Source of the DNA: a virus
DNA length: 64,000 bases
Direction: 5' to 3' (one strand)
IMG/VR virus record: IMGVR_UViG_3300020438_002794
Location: 23,130 to 87,129 of that record
Shown here: positions 36,801 through 46,070 of the stretch, in pieces
Layout of the letters: the number at the start of each line of letters is the position of its first letter
How positions within the stretch are numbered: position 1 is the first letter of the stretch
Program-made: the position numbers and the translations under genes
Notes under the pieces: model-generated
Database searches by the model: none
What the model was told of the DNA's origin: nothing
The model's input: only the letters and a program-made list of their open reading frames with translations

Positions 36801-39800
36801 TGCCCAAGTTACAAAGTTAGCCGCTGAACTTCTCCATTGCTGTGTGAAGCCTAAGTTGTTTAAATAATGACCATACCCGCTTATAAAGTTATAAACTTCT
36901 TGAATTGATCTAAGTTCTGTATTGTAATCCAACTGAGTTGTAATTTCTTCAAACGTCCTATAACGTAAAACTGTTATTTTATTAGTTCCCTGAAACTGTA
37001 CACTAATACCTGGTGTTGCTGTTTTTGGTTTGTTATATACAAAATACGATAAACTATTATCAAATCCATTTAAGGTATAACCGTTTGCTGTTTTGCTAAT
37101 TTTAATGCCGCCAAAGAAAAACTCTACATCTGGTTTGCTAGTGTACATAACAGTTGAAATATTTTCCTCAGGAACAAATACTCGACCTTTGTCCTGACTG
37201 CTTTCTAATATAAACTGATTGTTTCTGTTTACAAAGCCGCCTGCTTTGATCATTGGTTGAAAACTTAAATTTTCTAATCTATTTCTTAAAGTATCTGCAC
37301 CAGTTCCATACAAATTACTAAATTCAATAACTGCATTGCTAAGTCCATTATAATAGTGTGTGGCATTTTCAGCAAGTATAGGATCTAGTTCTGCACCACC
37401 TGTTGCAATGCCTAGTAATGGTCTGTTAAAATACTGTTCTCCTTGCTTAGTTACACTAGCACTGCGAATACTACCATTTTCTACAAATACTGTTACTTCA
37501 CCATTAATTCCAAAGTTATCATTTACTGTAACATCAGGTGCAATGGTATAACCACTACCAGGATTAATAATTTTAATGCTTTCAATAATCTTTCCTGTAA
37601 TTGAGCTTCCGCTAAGATTAGTGTTTTTCCAACTATCTAATTTAAGTTTATCTGTATCAATTTCTTGTGGATGATCATATCCTGCTAGATTTTTTACTTG
37701 TCTTCTAGCTGTTCTAAAATAGTTGTTCAGCACAATTAGTGGTCTTGTTCTTAAAAATGCAAGTACAAGTGCAAGTTTACCTGCACTTGATCTGCGCCAT
37801 TCAGCTTCTACTGGTCCGAAGTCACCATAAACAAAATCTTCAGATGCCTTATCTGAACTAGGCGTTGGCACAACATTTGCTGTGTCTGGATCGTTCATTA
37901 CACCACCAGTTGTTACAAGTGTATTGTTATTCCAATCATAGTTTTTATATGCGTAATTGATATCATAAGTTTGATTGTTAGCACCCAATGCAGGATCACT
38001 TGTTTGTCCATCTTGTAGCGCCAATAACAGTGCCGCACGTTTTGTTAAGTCTATCCAGCTGTAGTTTGCGTCCCACCATGTAGGTTTTGAGTTGTGACCT
38101 AACATTTCCCATGGATGGGTATGTGGTCTTTCTGTATTAAAGTAATAGGTGTATATTCCTCTCCAGCCGCCAATGCCAGGACCTACACTGCTATAATTCC
38201 AAGTCCATTTGTCATTGATGTCATAATATGTGCTACTGTTCAACACTGTAATATTGTTTTCAGACTTATATTTGTTGAACTCACTTCTAATAGAATTGTT
38301 TAGTTCATCCCATGTGTACACTGCTGGTCTGTGTGCATTAGGAAAGTATGTGCTAACATTAACAGTTTGAGATAGATCTGCTCCTAAATTATTATAGATC
38401 CTATTCTCAAGATCCCATATTCCTGCATCGACAGGATTAAATCCTGCTTGCTGTCTATTATACATTTCTGTACCTTGTCTGACATACACACTTCCGTCAT
38501 GTCCTAAGACTACATTACCAGTAAATGATCCGTCGCTATCAACGCTGTAGTCTGCTCTAAGTTCTGGTACATATGGTTTAATCAATCCTAATTTAACTGC
38601 ACTAGGAGGAACAAAGCTAACACTATTTCTCTTGTACCATCTTATGTGTGCATTATTCAAACCTGTGCCTGGAAAACTATTAATGCCTGGTGCAATAATA
38701 GTAACTCTATTTTGATTGATAAGATAATCTAAACCTTTAACAAGTGACTTCCAGGAGTGATTACCATTACTGTCTGGAATTTGAATCCAAACTTGTACAT
38801 GATTAAATGTGTCATCATAATTATTAACTGCTTCTGGTAAATCAAAAACTGGTGTTTGATCTAGTATCCAGCTAACATCTATACTTTTATAATCTCTATA
38901 CATAGCCATTTCACTGTGTGCAAATGAACTGTCTGCATTTTTACCTAAGTTTAGTGCTTCTAGTGTTTTATCAACTAGAGTATAAATTGGTAGTGTTTGA
39001 TCTAAACTTTCATGTAGTTGTACAATTTTACGTTTAAATTTTTCTTTGAATTGTTCATAGTTCGAACTTGCAAATTGTAATGCACTGTATGGATTGGTTG
39101 ACACATCTACTAGTAACTGATTTAACAATTCAGTACTGTAAGGTTGTTGTCTAATTGTACCGCCTATATCATTTACTTGTACTATGTTTCTATAGTTGTT
39201 TGTTCCATACCAATTACCAGTAAACAATGGATTACTAGTCATCTGATTACTAAAGTGTTGAATTAAATCTCCGTAACTTATTTTGCTAAAATCTAAATTT
39301 TGTGCATTATGTACTTGTGTATGTGCTGGTTCAAAATCGCCTTCACCTGTTGTTCTGTAATTTTTCTTTGAAAAGAAACTAAATTCGTATATGTCATCTT
39401 TAGTTAACCCACTAGTAATACTGATAATGTCTCCAGTATGACTGAAGTTTGTAAATGGCTCACCATTTTTTAGTACAGTAACGTTTGTCTCACTTGGATT
39501 ATCATTTAAAAATATTACACCAAAGTTTGTTGGGTCAGCGACAAGTCTATACTTGATACTGTTAACTGTAGGAGTTCCTACTTGTATTTCAAATTTATTA
39601 TTAGTTCCAGCTGTCCTAGTAAGTCCTGTGCTGATCGCTGTACCGTCCATGTTTACAAATTCTATTTCAGCTTGCGGAAATAGTGTGTTTATTGTGTAGG
39701 TGTTGCTGTAGTGAAAGAATAGTGTAGGTAATTTACCACCAATTCTTTGTACTCTGCCAGACAACACAGACGAACTTGGTTGACTGCTTACTCCTAACAA

Positions 39801-42104
39801 TCCAAATTCTTTGAATATATTATAGTATCTATCACCAACAAAACTTTCATGTCCAACATCTACCCTCAGAGGTACGCTAGAATCACTAATTACTTTTCTA
39901 ATTTGTTTGCTTATTTGTTGTCCATTTCTCAGAGGTGTCCAACCATTATGATAACGACTATTTGTAAAGTATTTGTAATAGTAATAGCCTTTAATTTCTT
40001 CTTGGTTACTCTTAGATAAGTCTGTGCTTTGATTTACATATGTAAATCTTTTGTTTAGTAAATCTGCATCAAAGTTAAGTCCTGGATTATTTCCATAGTC
40101 AACATATTCTGGAACAAAACCCAATGCATCATCATAGCTTCCAGTATCACTGTGTACAAAGTCAAATATAGTACTACCAAAAAAGTCACTGTTTGGATAT
40201 GTGTTATCATCATCTAGTTTAACTAGATTAGTATCATATAGCTGTACTTTCATACCTTGACTTCTATGTTGTTTTTGTTGACCGTAAATCCATGTTGTGC
40301 CATTCCAAAATATTTCAGAGCCGCTAAACGGAAAAGTTCGATCACTTATACCACCGTCAGTGTCTTCGTAATTATATCCGTTTAATATTACAATTTTATC
40401 TCCACTGAGTAACTGTGTTGCACTGTTAGTTCCATCATCATTATATCTTTCAGTGAGAACAATACTTGTTCCTACACCAGATACTTCAAATATTTTGTCT
40501 TTGTATGCGTTGTTTGTGGATTCTAAGAACAATATAAAATCGCCATCTTCTAATTCAACTGGAACAATTTGTTCCCAAAATTGTCTGTTTTCTCCATGTA
40601 TTGGATTGCGTAATTCACCATGTGCTTGTACACATTCCCAGAATGTAATTACTAAGTTAGGTGCTACACCACTAGTAACTTTAACTTTGTCTCTGAAACT
40701 ATAACCTTTGTTGGACCATTCTTCAGTAAATGATCCGGGTTTTAAATTGTATGATGTTTTTCCTACTATAAGTGTTGCAGGATCAATGTCGTCATTTAGT
40801 ACATGATCTACATTTAAAATATGCCTTGTACCTGTATTATATTTTTCTAATCCAGCTTTGTATTCAATAATAGGTCTTACTGCTCTATATCTGTCTAGTG
40901 CATAAAGATCGTCCTTAACATTTGCATAGCCATCGTATATTAAACTATTAGCAATAGTTTGTTCATGTACCCAAAGATTTGAACGTGACCATGCATTCTT
41001 GTCTGGACCAGTACGCTGTTCACATGTATAATCTCTAGTGGTCATTCTATGTTCTCTGAGATCGTACTTTTTAAAGTCAAATGCAAATTGGTCAGCATCA
41101 AAGCCAGCCGGTTCTTGGCTACTATAAGTTGTTATATTAGCCCATACTCTTTTTCCTTGTGTTCCTTCATATTGTCCTGGTTCAAACTGTTTTGTTAATT
41201 GAATACCGTCGGGATCACCTACTCCGTCTACAATATAAATTGCATCGTTCAAATAATCGCCTGATGTAGAGAACGAATAGAATGTGTGTATTTCTACTTC
41301 TTCATTAAGTGCCGGAGCAGTTGTCAATGTTACTACACCAGTTACTGAATTATATGTATATGCACTTGTTGGTTGTCTTACGTTATTAACATATACTTTG
41401 TTTCTAACGGCACCAGTTACCGAGGCTGTAAAAGTCTGATTACCTAATACAGTTTGTATAAATCTGTCAACGGTGTGTGGATTAAATCTAATACGCATGC
41501 CATTTTCAAACGCAAGTGCTCTACCATTTTTCTGTATAGGAGTTGTATATGTAGTTTCTCCAATAATAGTATCAATATCAAATGAGCTTGTATAATGTAA
41601 AGGACTTGGGGGTAGCACGTCTAATACCCAATAATACCTATGATGATTTATAAACATATCTAAGTTAATTGGTAAGTCAAGTGTAAATGCAGTTTCATTT
41701 AGTATTTTGTTATGATTATTTGTATTGACTTCATTGTACTTTAAACTGCGAATTAAATCATCATAAGCTAGTGCTTGGTCAATACTAGAATCGTCATTTT
41801 TGTTAATCATACCTGGAGTAAATTGATAAGTGTCATTGCTTCTACCATCAACTAGATAGCTATCATCTAAACTAGGAGTAAATTTATCATTACCTACAGT
41901 TTTACCAACAAAATGTTTGACAGGTTCTAAGCTACCACTTGCCATCAACTGTTCAAATGTACTATCAAAAAATTGCTTGTTTACGGTTGTTTGTAAAATA
42001 TCAGGTAATAGTTCACTTACTCTTCTACTTCCAGTTTTTTGTAAACTTTCTCCAGGTCGAGTAATTTTAGGAACTATAGTTGGATTAGTTTTGCGTTCGC
42101 TCAT
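30810..42104 (-). CDS. Giant baseplate/tail structural protein, 3764 aa (gp7 position)
   Basis: This single frame is 3764 residues, by far the largest here, against 1032 for T4 gp7. It follows gp6 at a TAATG junction with a perfect GGAGG ribosome site, so it holds the place of T4 gp7/gp8. Visible modules: many Tyr/Asn/Trp-rich beta segments; two carbohydrate-binding-like WxxxxxYxxxxxVxxxGxxW modules near residues 2125 and 3155; a GSGYTIAPDVTV glycine-rich element near 1515; three tandem flagellin-IN-like modules near 2453-2655; and a C-terminal helical part (LLFTAILQNTADDFAFKTTFAHLG) I recall from giant cyanophage tail proteins. Likely a wedge plus host-contact protein. Confidence 0.75.
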   Translation of the reverse strand: MSERKTNPTIVPKITRPGESLQKTGSRRVSELLPDILQTTVNKQFFDSTFEQLMASGSLEPVKHFVGKTVGNDKFTPSLDDSYLVDGRSNDTYQFTPGMINKNDDSSIDQALAYDDLIRSLKYNEVNTNNHNKILNETAFTLDLPINLDMFINHHRYYWVLDVLPPSPLHYTSSFDIDTIIGETTYTTPIQKNGRALAFENGMRIRFNPHTVDRFIQTVLGNQTFTASVTGAVRNKVYVNNVRQPTSAYTYNSVTGVVTLTTAPALNEEVEIHTFYSFSTSGDYLNDAIYIVDGVGDPDGIQLTKQFEPGQYEGTQGKRVWANITTYSSQEPAGFDADQFAFDFKKYDLREHRMTTRDYTCEQRTGPDKNAWSRSNLWVHEQTIANSLIYDGYANVKDDLYALDRYRAVRPIIEYKAGLEKYNTGTRHILNVDHVLNDDIDPATLIVGKTSYNLKPGSFTEEWSNKGYSFRDKVKVTSGVAPNLVITFWECVQAHGELRNPIHGENRQFWEQIVPVELEDGDFILFLESTNNAYKDKIFEVSGVGTSIVLTERYNDDGTNSATQLLSGDKIVILNGYNYEDTDGGISDRTFPFSGSEIFWNGTTWIYGQQKQHRSQGMKVQLYDTNLVKLDDDNTYPNSDFFGSTIFDFVHSDTGSYDDALGFVPEYVDYGNNPGLNFDADLLNKRFTYVNQSTDLSKSNQEEIKGYYYYKYFTNSRYHNGWTPLRNGQQISKQIRKVISDSSVPLRVDVGHESFVGDRYYNIFKEFGLLGVSSQPSSSVLSGRVQRIGGKLPTLFFHYSNTYTINTLFPQAEIEFVNMDGTAISTGLTRTAGTNNKFEIQVGTPTVNSIKYRLVADPTNFGVIFLNDNPSETNVTVLKNGEPFTNFSHTGDIISITSGLTKDDIYEFSFFSKKNYRTTGEGDFEPAHTQVHNAQNLDFSKISYGDLIQHFSNQMTSNPLFTGNWYGTNNYRNIVQVNDIGGTIRQQPYSTELLNQLLVDVSTNPYSALQFASSNYEQFKEKFKRKIVQLHESLDQTLPIYTLVDKTLEALNLGKNADSSFAHSEMAMYRDYKSIDVSWILDQTPVFDLPEAVNNYDDTFNHVQVWIQIPDSNGNHSWKSLVKGLDYLINQNRVTIIAPGINSFPGTGLNNAHIRWYKRNSVSFVPPSAVKLGLIKPYVPELRADYSVDSDGSFTGNVVLGHDGSVYVRQGTEMYNRQQAGFNPVDAGIWDLENRIYNNLGADLSQTVNVSTYFPNAHRPAVYTWDELNNSIRSEFNKYKSENNITVLNSSTYYDINDKWTWNYSSVGPGIGGWRGIYTYYFNTERPHTHPWEMLGHNSKPTWWDANYSWIDLTKRAALLLALQDGQTSDPALGANNQTYDINYAYKNYDWNNNTLVTTGGVMNDPDTANVVPTPSSDKASEDFVYGDFGPVEAEWRRSSAGKLALVLAFLRTRPLIVLNNYFRTARRQVKNLAGYDHPQEIDTDKLKLDSWKNTNLSGSSITGKIIESIKIINPGSGYTIAPDVTVNDNFGINGEVTVFVENGSIRSASVTKQGEQYFNRPLLGIATGGAELDPILAENATHYYNGLSNAVIEFSNLYGTGADTLRNRLENLSFQPMIKAGGFVNRNNQFILESSQDKGRVFVPEENISTVMYTSKPDVEFFFGGIKISKTANGYTLNGFDNSLSYFVYNKPKTATPGISVQFQGTNKITVLRYRTFEEITTQLDYNTELRSIQEVYNFISGYGHYLNNLGFTQQWRSSAANFVTWAIGNSTTDITLIPNDTKIIVNDGADGYFDNINKKYDGVYNIINEKGKQISSTDLIIDRKSMEPDSETVFQVKDADSVRLYGIRLYKVQLEHAFVFDNITNFDDVIYDSSIAQRHNRIVWRGSRTKDWNGKLYSPGYIVDENTVIPNYDTVAREVDQYLGRTNTLSNKQLSDIARFNAGYNKPDWSKNLDFDDDTLYEFVKGSYKYRGTDHALTAFMRNQELFDGQASAELLEQWAIRTADFGDTSTRGTLEFQITPDLLKTSPQPVRISAGQKFDVLSDIVIDIDATSPLKVHDSTENNFLTRPVNTFKDSSDELFAQDYTTAGLPLLSEADYKVINKEDFEQFPEEVKESYDHSGDWQDIGIWDSNVSYKFNEKVLHKGKTWSMIDEDGASGIATASDPIELKGTVQLPVIPSTGQTLVIDGNTITLSKSATSTTTNVIQVPGTVNIASTNVVPHGSTLILGSSSTINTTVTFSNIVSTTTFVDIEKIGSTINPTIQGSATATLIIDGTTVNFNDPQSANTNITAQQAYENSFNTSWIQNQSSISSSATTRIQRIEGLRAAYIASNSAAAWTTWITTYYTNNAGLNISHLLTLIQGGGSTQQPAEFLLDQDLVIINNIKGTSYVGTQVISGAQIVGSSDITDSQGAMNNGTYTDDIATYLKDSANASTTFAPSTVVVSITTPGFKLYTLTDIVQEINDAGISNVTASADASSRLKITKTTNTPAVTFTLTISVGTENANVGFSTATESISSSSNTQNLELPLSLQQTIDQINDAGISGITASAGTSNTNVLQINSTLANLFIGIGTANSPIGLPSGLVPASTTTATSNVGLNIIDIVEKINNANIIGVSATNASNKLRLTSTNSTMVIGAGTANTTVGITAQTLSATQSATSAVFEAIVDSNGNPVFTKDTNDPNIFAIWVADDSEFGSYNLGYQVYQTMDFGIYTFDICAGPDAGDDAEIKVNRQTGDVQAHNLSVGDYILIRGSNSVPNIDGIHKVTKVSNQTNKFYIDEFIEQNGSTGNIYPLRKMRFPTYAALEADRQIKINDVYKYNFAGVRQALSANPIYAYVDDDGTGQSAVYSWTGTWSDTNGHIGSWKQVRTGIAQARNDLIENIKLYDAEKQSTITTLEVFDPAKGIIFGFVDKEIDYKITNDIANYNFNNIDGSITNDEQWGREYLGARWWNTSTAVYLDYEQSTVDYQQNNWGKLFDGSSIDIYEWTASPVPPEQWSELVTQKAIVDNKEASGEAYSVTINGQTVYNWTEENYYNEASKQTETVYYFWIKNKTNSIRNSNYNVFQLAQIMLNPNAFDLSWSAQAGDDTLLLANIRNFVNKDTVAQLNQKNVDLALPMQDWVMLAEKDPNITIPEYLHVKIRDSLAGFNRFSVDKPYTTWNNTTVYADDQVVKEGTDFYISLQANNQGNQPSLDTDMSHWSRVYDYNFIEDTQADDISVWRGQPVPDLKLHKYNRYGFQTRPRQSLFRDVKEARQNFVHSVNSLLSTVNVIDEINNWENAFTDAFTEGVVTYKIKDYTNLVDWHLVETDTDGNETFRFNPNTVADIVYNTRTDYVNAGDPVDGSYILVKSTSPGADIDRSEMYYYINGEDKLVFKEKATVQLSEEIWNQSKFGNGFDAIGLDVTPFDACSDNVISRLMDLLRSEIFIGTHHVKYNQMWFKLLFTAILQNTADDFAFKTTFAHLGIKRPLLINKDKYQSYDINVVEEYVNSIKPFHTKLLSSMESNTHGESTNIEIEDIERNSVITLNYEDHSIRSWEGDTILLGGDFTSTPTGDIDQSEFTTANASFSDDYNGNVFQQAVLEGFGEELVATDFTENINILVQTNASGSTVTSDSRAFRMAYYMPTNIQESNAIVDAQKTTTTADINTTDTTIPVTDATVLDDPNITLGANPGVVYIGNERIEYNAVDGNNLLFCTRGTLGTSAVEHTSGASVINSGQTTKIPTVDKFSHYGDGLRLAYNDSGISLSATGTTPEHAFIRNVGKGTI
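34140..34745 (-). repeat. Three flagellin-IN-like repeats inside the giant protein
   Basis: The minus strand encodes three tandem modules of about 65 residues: each has I(V/D)-x-(E/Q/K)-INDAGI-(S/I)-(N/G)-(V/I)-(T/S)-A, then a short strand with L-x-(I/L)-(T/N)-(K/S)-T, then (V/I)-G-x-(G/E)-(T)-(A)-N and (V/I)-G-(F/L/I). The pattern is that of the IN motif domain of flagellar hook and cap proteins, also found in phage tail proteins. Such modules often mediate surface binding. Confidence 0.65.
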
Positions 42105-45100
42105 TAGTAACCTCCGCCGGATGAAGAACCAGAACTGGATGTTGATGAAGTATTACCAGTAATATTTTCACCTATTGTTGTTAGGTTTGCTATACTAGTA
42201 CCAGTTACTGAAATATTATTTGATTTTACAACTGGAAGAAATAGTTCATCACTGCTACTGCTTATTTCAAATAGTGCAATACTATTATTTGGATTAGCAA
42301 CACTTTCGATTGTAATTTGACTGATCTCGCCGATCATGTTATTGTGAATAAATGCCGCCATTTCAGTAAAGTAAAAATCTTCTCCAAAGTCCCAATTATC
42401 AATATTAAAGTATGTATCAATTAAATTGATTACTCTTTGTTTAATTTCTGTATCACTAAGTGTAGTGTTTGAAGTTTTAGTTACATTAAATTTAGCTTGT
42501 AGTTCTCCACTTGCTAAATCTCCAAACAGTATTTTATATTTAACAGGTCTGTATATCACTTGATCACTGATACTCTTTTTGCTGTTTAAGCTGTCAAATG
42601 TATCAGTAAGTTCACTTATAGTTGGTGCATTAGGTCTAGTTTCAGGTCTAGTATCATATAACGCCCAATTTCTAAATCTAGTATTATAACTGTCTAATAA
42701 CACATAGGTATCTATAATATTAGTTGTGCTTGGGTCAATCAATTGATTGATGTCGGCTATTCTATTATACTGTGTATGCAAACTACCTACGCCACTTACA
42801 ACTGTGGTTCCATCTACTTCATCTTGCACAGTATAATTAAAACCATCTACAGTTTTAGTACCCAGCTTAATTGTCTGTGATCCTACAATTTTTTCAAATG
42901 CTTCTGGGTCATTTGGGTATCCGTCATTGTTCGGATCTGAAAGTGTAACTCTTAAATTGTGAGGATCCGAATATCCGTCTGCGTATGTAAAGTATCCATA
43001 AGCATTAAATTGAAAATCTCTACCAATTGGATTGGGATCTATTTCACTTGTAGGATTGATACTTAATATTTTTACGTTATCTCTGAGAGGTTTAAGTGTT
43101 TCGCTACTAAATGTTTCTGAAAAATTTAAATTAGTAAATTTAAGTTTCTTAGGACTTCCAACTACAAACTGTGTTTTTCTAGTTAGCATTTCCCATTCGT
43201 TTACACCATAGTTAAGTCTAATTACCCAGCTGTTATCAATACCAGTACTGCTTCCATCACCTGCGTATTGTAAACTAAAGTTAGATGCATCATTTAATAA
43301 TTCACTGTTAACTGATAAGTTAGCACTTTCAATTATAATCCATTTTTGACTTGCCGCATTATAACGCAACCCAAAACTATTGTTGCTGTTAATCTTAGCA
43401 ATAACATTTGTTCTTGTTGTTGCATCTAAATCTGTACTGAGTCTCGGAACTAGTCGGCGTATTCTACTGCCACTTCCTACTACTTCACTTAAAACAATAC
43501 TACCTTTTCCTGTATTGTCAATACCTGTTGGAGTACCAGCACTATCATCGTCTCCTAATCCATCTTTATAAAGTCTATCTACTTTAACCCATTTTGTTTT
43601 TGCATCAAGTATTGTACCTTTTATAGTTGCGCCTGTTCCGCCGCCGCCTGTGATACTAATATTAGTACTTTGATCGTATCCACTACCAGCGTCTGTAATA
43701 GCTACAGTAGTTACTGCACCATTTGCTATTGTGCAAGTTGCTGTAGCACCTGTACCTTTACCAGTAATAGTAACTGTTGGTGTGCTGGTATATCCACTTC
43801 CTCCGGAGGTTACACTAGCACTACTGATATATCCTATCTTATATGGTGCATCGATAAATTCTACCAATCCGTTAATGTCTGCTTTTTTAAGTACACTGGT
43901 AGTTGTTTGTCCTATTCTTTGAATAATACTGTTATAAGTTATATAACCACTACAAGTCCCGCTTCCTTTTGTTATTTGATTCCATCGGTATACATTATTG
44001 TCAGTGCCATCATTATTAAAAAATACTATACCGTCGGTAGTATCATTAAAGTCTTTAAATGCATTGTGCGTTGCTGAACTATATCCTTGTCTATTGTAAT
44101 AAAAATTAAATATTTCTGGATCAGCTAGTACTGGTTTAACAAACTTGTCATATATTTGTGTGCCGTTTAAACTTGTAGGCAAACTTACAACACTTCTAGT
44201 TGTAGCTCCTTTATCATAAAGATACACATCATCAGCATACTGTGTTGCATCACTATATGTTGCTGTAGGATCATATATGTCACGGAATCTGCTGTGACCG
44301 CTGTGTACTCTGTTTACACTTTTAATTTTGCGAATGTTTTCACTAGCTGTAAGAGGAGCAATAGAATAATCATCTGCTGTTACCATTCTATCTTGTGTTG
44401 TAAAGAAGCGAGGAGCGTTTGCTTTAATACTAGCAAGACTTTCTCTTTCACTTGCGTTACTTACTACACTTTTCAAACTACATTTAAATTTTGCTTGATG
44501 TGTATTTCCACTTCTGCTAAGATATGTAACATTAAATCCAATACTGTTAAAACTGTCAGGTGTTAGATTGTATGTTCTGTTTAATCCTGTTCTATACCAA
44601 ACTCTGATAATTCCACGTGGAATATTACCAAATCTACCATCTGCAAAGAGTATGCTAATCTGATCATTCTCTCTGCTACTGATACTGTAAATATCTCTAA
44701 TTTTATTTTGTCTTGCATTAAACAATGTGTTAGCGCCAAACAGTCTATCAACTCTACTCCATGTTTTTAATACTTGACCTACTTCGTCTACAGTCTGAAC
44801 CCACACTTCACCGTTAGCAACATTATCACTGTTAATATCAACTGCTAAATTTGGTAGTCCGTTGTCAATTTGAAAGTCTTTAAAGTTTAGTGTTCCTTGT
44901 TTAAAGCCTACAAAGAAACCAGTGTTTGGTGAACCAAACCCACTATTGTCATTTCTATAAAGTAAGTCAACGTTTGTGTAAGGATCAGGATCTTTTTCTA
45001 TCACTGCATTTGTAGTACTGTTGATAGTTGGATTGTACAAACTAAATGTTGCATTAGCATTATTAATTTTATTTGAAAACTCTCTATTGATTTTGTTGTT

Positions 45101-45676
45101 TGTACTATTTGTTCTATAGACTTCGTTTGAGATTCCTTCAATTATTGTTTTACTAAAAGGCGATCCAAACTGACTACTGCTTTGAAAAATGCTGTTCATA
45201 ATAGCTAAAAAGTTTTGATAGCTTGCAGGGTTTGTTACATCTTCAAATTGTGTAACAACATTTGCAAGACTTTCTCCAGTAGCGTCAAATACTTGTTCGT
45301 CTGTTTGTACACTATCAATCTTTAAAAAGCCATTTGCAACAACATTTCTAGTAGGAGTATAACCTAAAAATTCAGCAATACGCAAGGCGCTTTCTCTACG
45401 TTCTGCTGTACTTAGATAATTTTCTCTTTGACCTAAATCTGCTCTAAATGCTAGGTTGTGTCCTAGGAATGCAATCAATTCAATGAGAGCTATAAATTCA
45501 CTACTATTAATATAGTCATTAAAGTTTTCTGGATAGTTTGTGCTGATGTAATCGACCATTGCTGATCTGATTGTTTCAAAATCATATGCTTTGAGATTTG
45601 CTTGAGCAAAACTTTCGTATGCTACTGTAAAATCCTCTGCGGCAAATAAACTACTTTGACGTGCGCCTTGTGCCAT
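42104..45676 (-). CDS. 6: Baseplate wedge protein gp6-like, 1190 aa
   Basis: The N-terminal 150 residues (YDFETIRSAMVDYIS, NDYINSSEFIALIELIAFLGHNLAFRADL, NYLSTAERRESALRIAEFLGY) are diagnostic of T4 gp6 and related J-type wedge proteins. At 1190 residues it is nearly twice T4 gp6 (660). Extra length includes a glycine-rich module near residues 625-700 with GGSGYTSTPTVTI and DAGSGYDQ repeats and a TYSDPHNLRVTL-like segment. The start has a 1-base overlap with the gp25 stop. It forms the wedge dimer ring that triggers sheath contraction. Confidence 0.9.
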   Translation of the reverse strand: MAQGARQSSLFAAEDFTVAYESFAQANLKAYDFETIRSAMVDYISTNYPENFNDYINSSEFIALIELIAFLGHNLAFRADLGQRENYLSTAERRESALRIAEFLGYTPTRNVVANGFLKIDSVQTDEQVFDATGESLANVVTQFEDVTNPASYQNFLAIMNSIFQSSSQFGSPFSKTIIEGISNEVYRTNSTNNKINREFSNKINNANATFSLYNPTINSTTNAVIEKDPDPYTNVDLLYRNDNSGFGSPNTGFFVGFKQGTLNFKDFQIDNGLPNLAVDINSDNVANGEVWVQTVDEVGQVLKTWSRVDRLFGANTLFNARQNKIRDIYSISSRENDQISILFADGRFGNIPRGIIRVWYRTGLNRTYNLTPDSFNSIGFNVTYLSRSGNTHQAKFKCSLKSVVSNASERESLASIKANAPRFFTTQDRMVTADDYSIAPLTASENIRKIKSVNRVHSGHSRFRDIYDPTATYSDATQYADDVYLYDKGATTRSVVSLPTSLNGTQIYDKFVKPVLADPEIFNFYYNRQGYSSATHNAFKDFNDTTDGIVFFNNDGTDNNVYRWNQITKGSGTCSGYITYNSIIQRIGQTTTSVLKKADINGLVEFIDAPYKIGYISSASVTSGGSGYTSTPTVTITGKGTGATATCTIANGAVTTVAITDAGSGYDQSTNISITGGGGTGATIKGTILDAKTKWVKVDRLYKDGLGDDDSAGTPTGIDNTGKGSIVLSEVVGSGSRIRRLVPRLSTDLDATTRTNVIAKINSNNSFGLRYNAASQKWIIIESANLSVNSELLNDASNFSLQYAGDGSSTGIDNSWVIRLNYGVNEWEMLTRKTQFVVGSPKKLKFTNLNFSETFSSETLKPLRDNVKILSINPTSEIDPNPIGRDFQFNAYGYFTYADGYSDPHNLRVTLSDPNNDGYPNDPEAFEKIVGSQTIKLGTKTVDGFNYTVQDEVDGTTVVSGVGSLHTQYNRIADINQLIDPSTTNIIDTYVLLDSYNTRFRNWALYDTRPETRPNAPTISELTDTFDSLNSKKSISDQVIYRPVKYKILFGDLASGELQAKFNVTKTSNTTLSDTEIKQRVINLIDTYFNIDNWDFGEDFYFTEMAAFIHNNMIGEISQITIESVANPNNSIALFEISSSSDELFLPVVKSNNISVTGTSIANLTTIGENITGNTSSTSSSGSSSGGGY

Positions 45677-46038
45677 TATTCTTCACCTGTAAAGTTAAGC
45701 AACAGTTCTTCTGCTGTTCCTGTATCAATGTATTCTAATCTAACCTTTATCTCTAAACTATGTTCAGTGGGTTTGCTTAATAGCGTTTCCAGCACATTCC
45801 AACGTGGATCATTATTAACTATTTTGTCAACATCATCTTTTGCTTCTTGCTCGGTTATTTCATCTAAGGGTTCAAATACTAATTCAGGTAGTATACTACC
45901 AAAAGTAGGATTACCTACTCTTTCTCCACGACGAGTATAAAAGTGATTGAGTAAATCACGCTTTGCAAGGTCAGCATCTGTAAGTGTTTTTGCACCGCTG
46001 ATACTGTCTATTGTGCTATATCCGATATAGGTTACCAT
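45676..46038 (-). CDS. 25: Baseplate wedge protein gp25-like, 120 aa
   Basis: A lysozyme-like fold wedge protein without lysozyme activity, conserved in all contractile tails. TRRGERVGNPTFGSILPELVFEPLDE at residues 36-60 is the family signature (RxGE-x-x-x-P-x-FG). The length (120) is close to T4 gp25 (132). It is followed by gp6 with a one-base overlap, the order used by many contractile phages and type VI secretion loci. A CATAAATA late-like motif lies six bases before the start, too close to be a clear promoter. Confidence 0.95.
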   Translation of the reverse strand: MVTYIGYSTIDSISGAKTLTDADLAKRDLLNHFYTRRGERVGNPTFGSILPELVFEPLDEITEQEAKDDVDKIVNNDPRWNVLETLLSKPTEHSLEIKVRLEYIDTGTAEELLLNFTGEE

Positions 46039-46070
46039 ACTATTATTTATGGTAAAATTAAGTACTCAGT

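Noticed and set aside
46044-46051. CATAAATA before gp25 as a late promoter
   Set aside because: Only six bases before the start codon, which would leave no leader; a chance match is likely.
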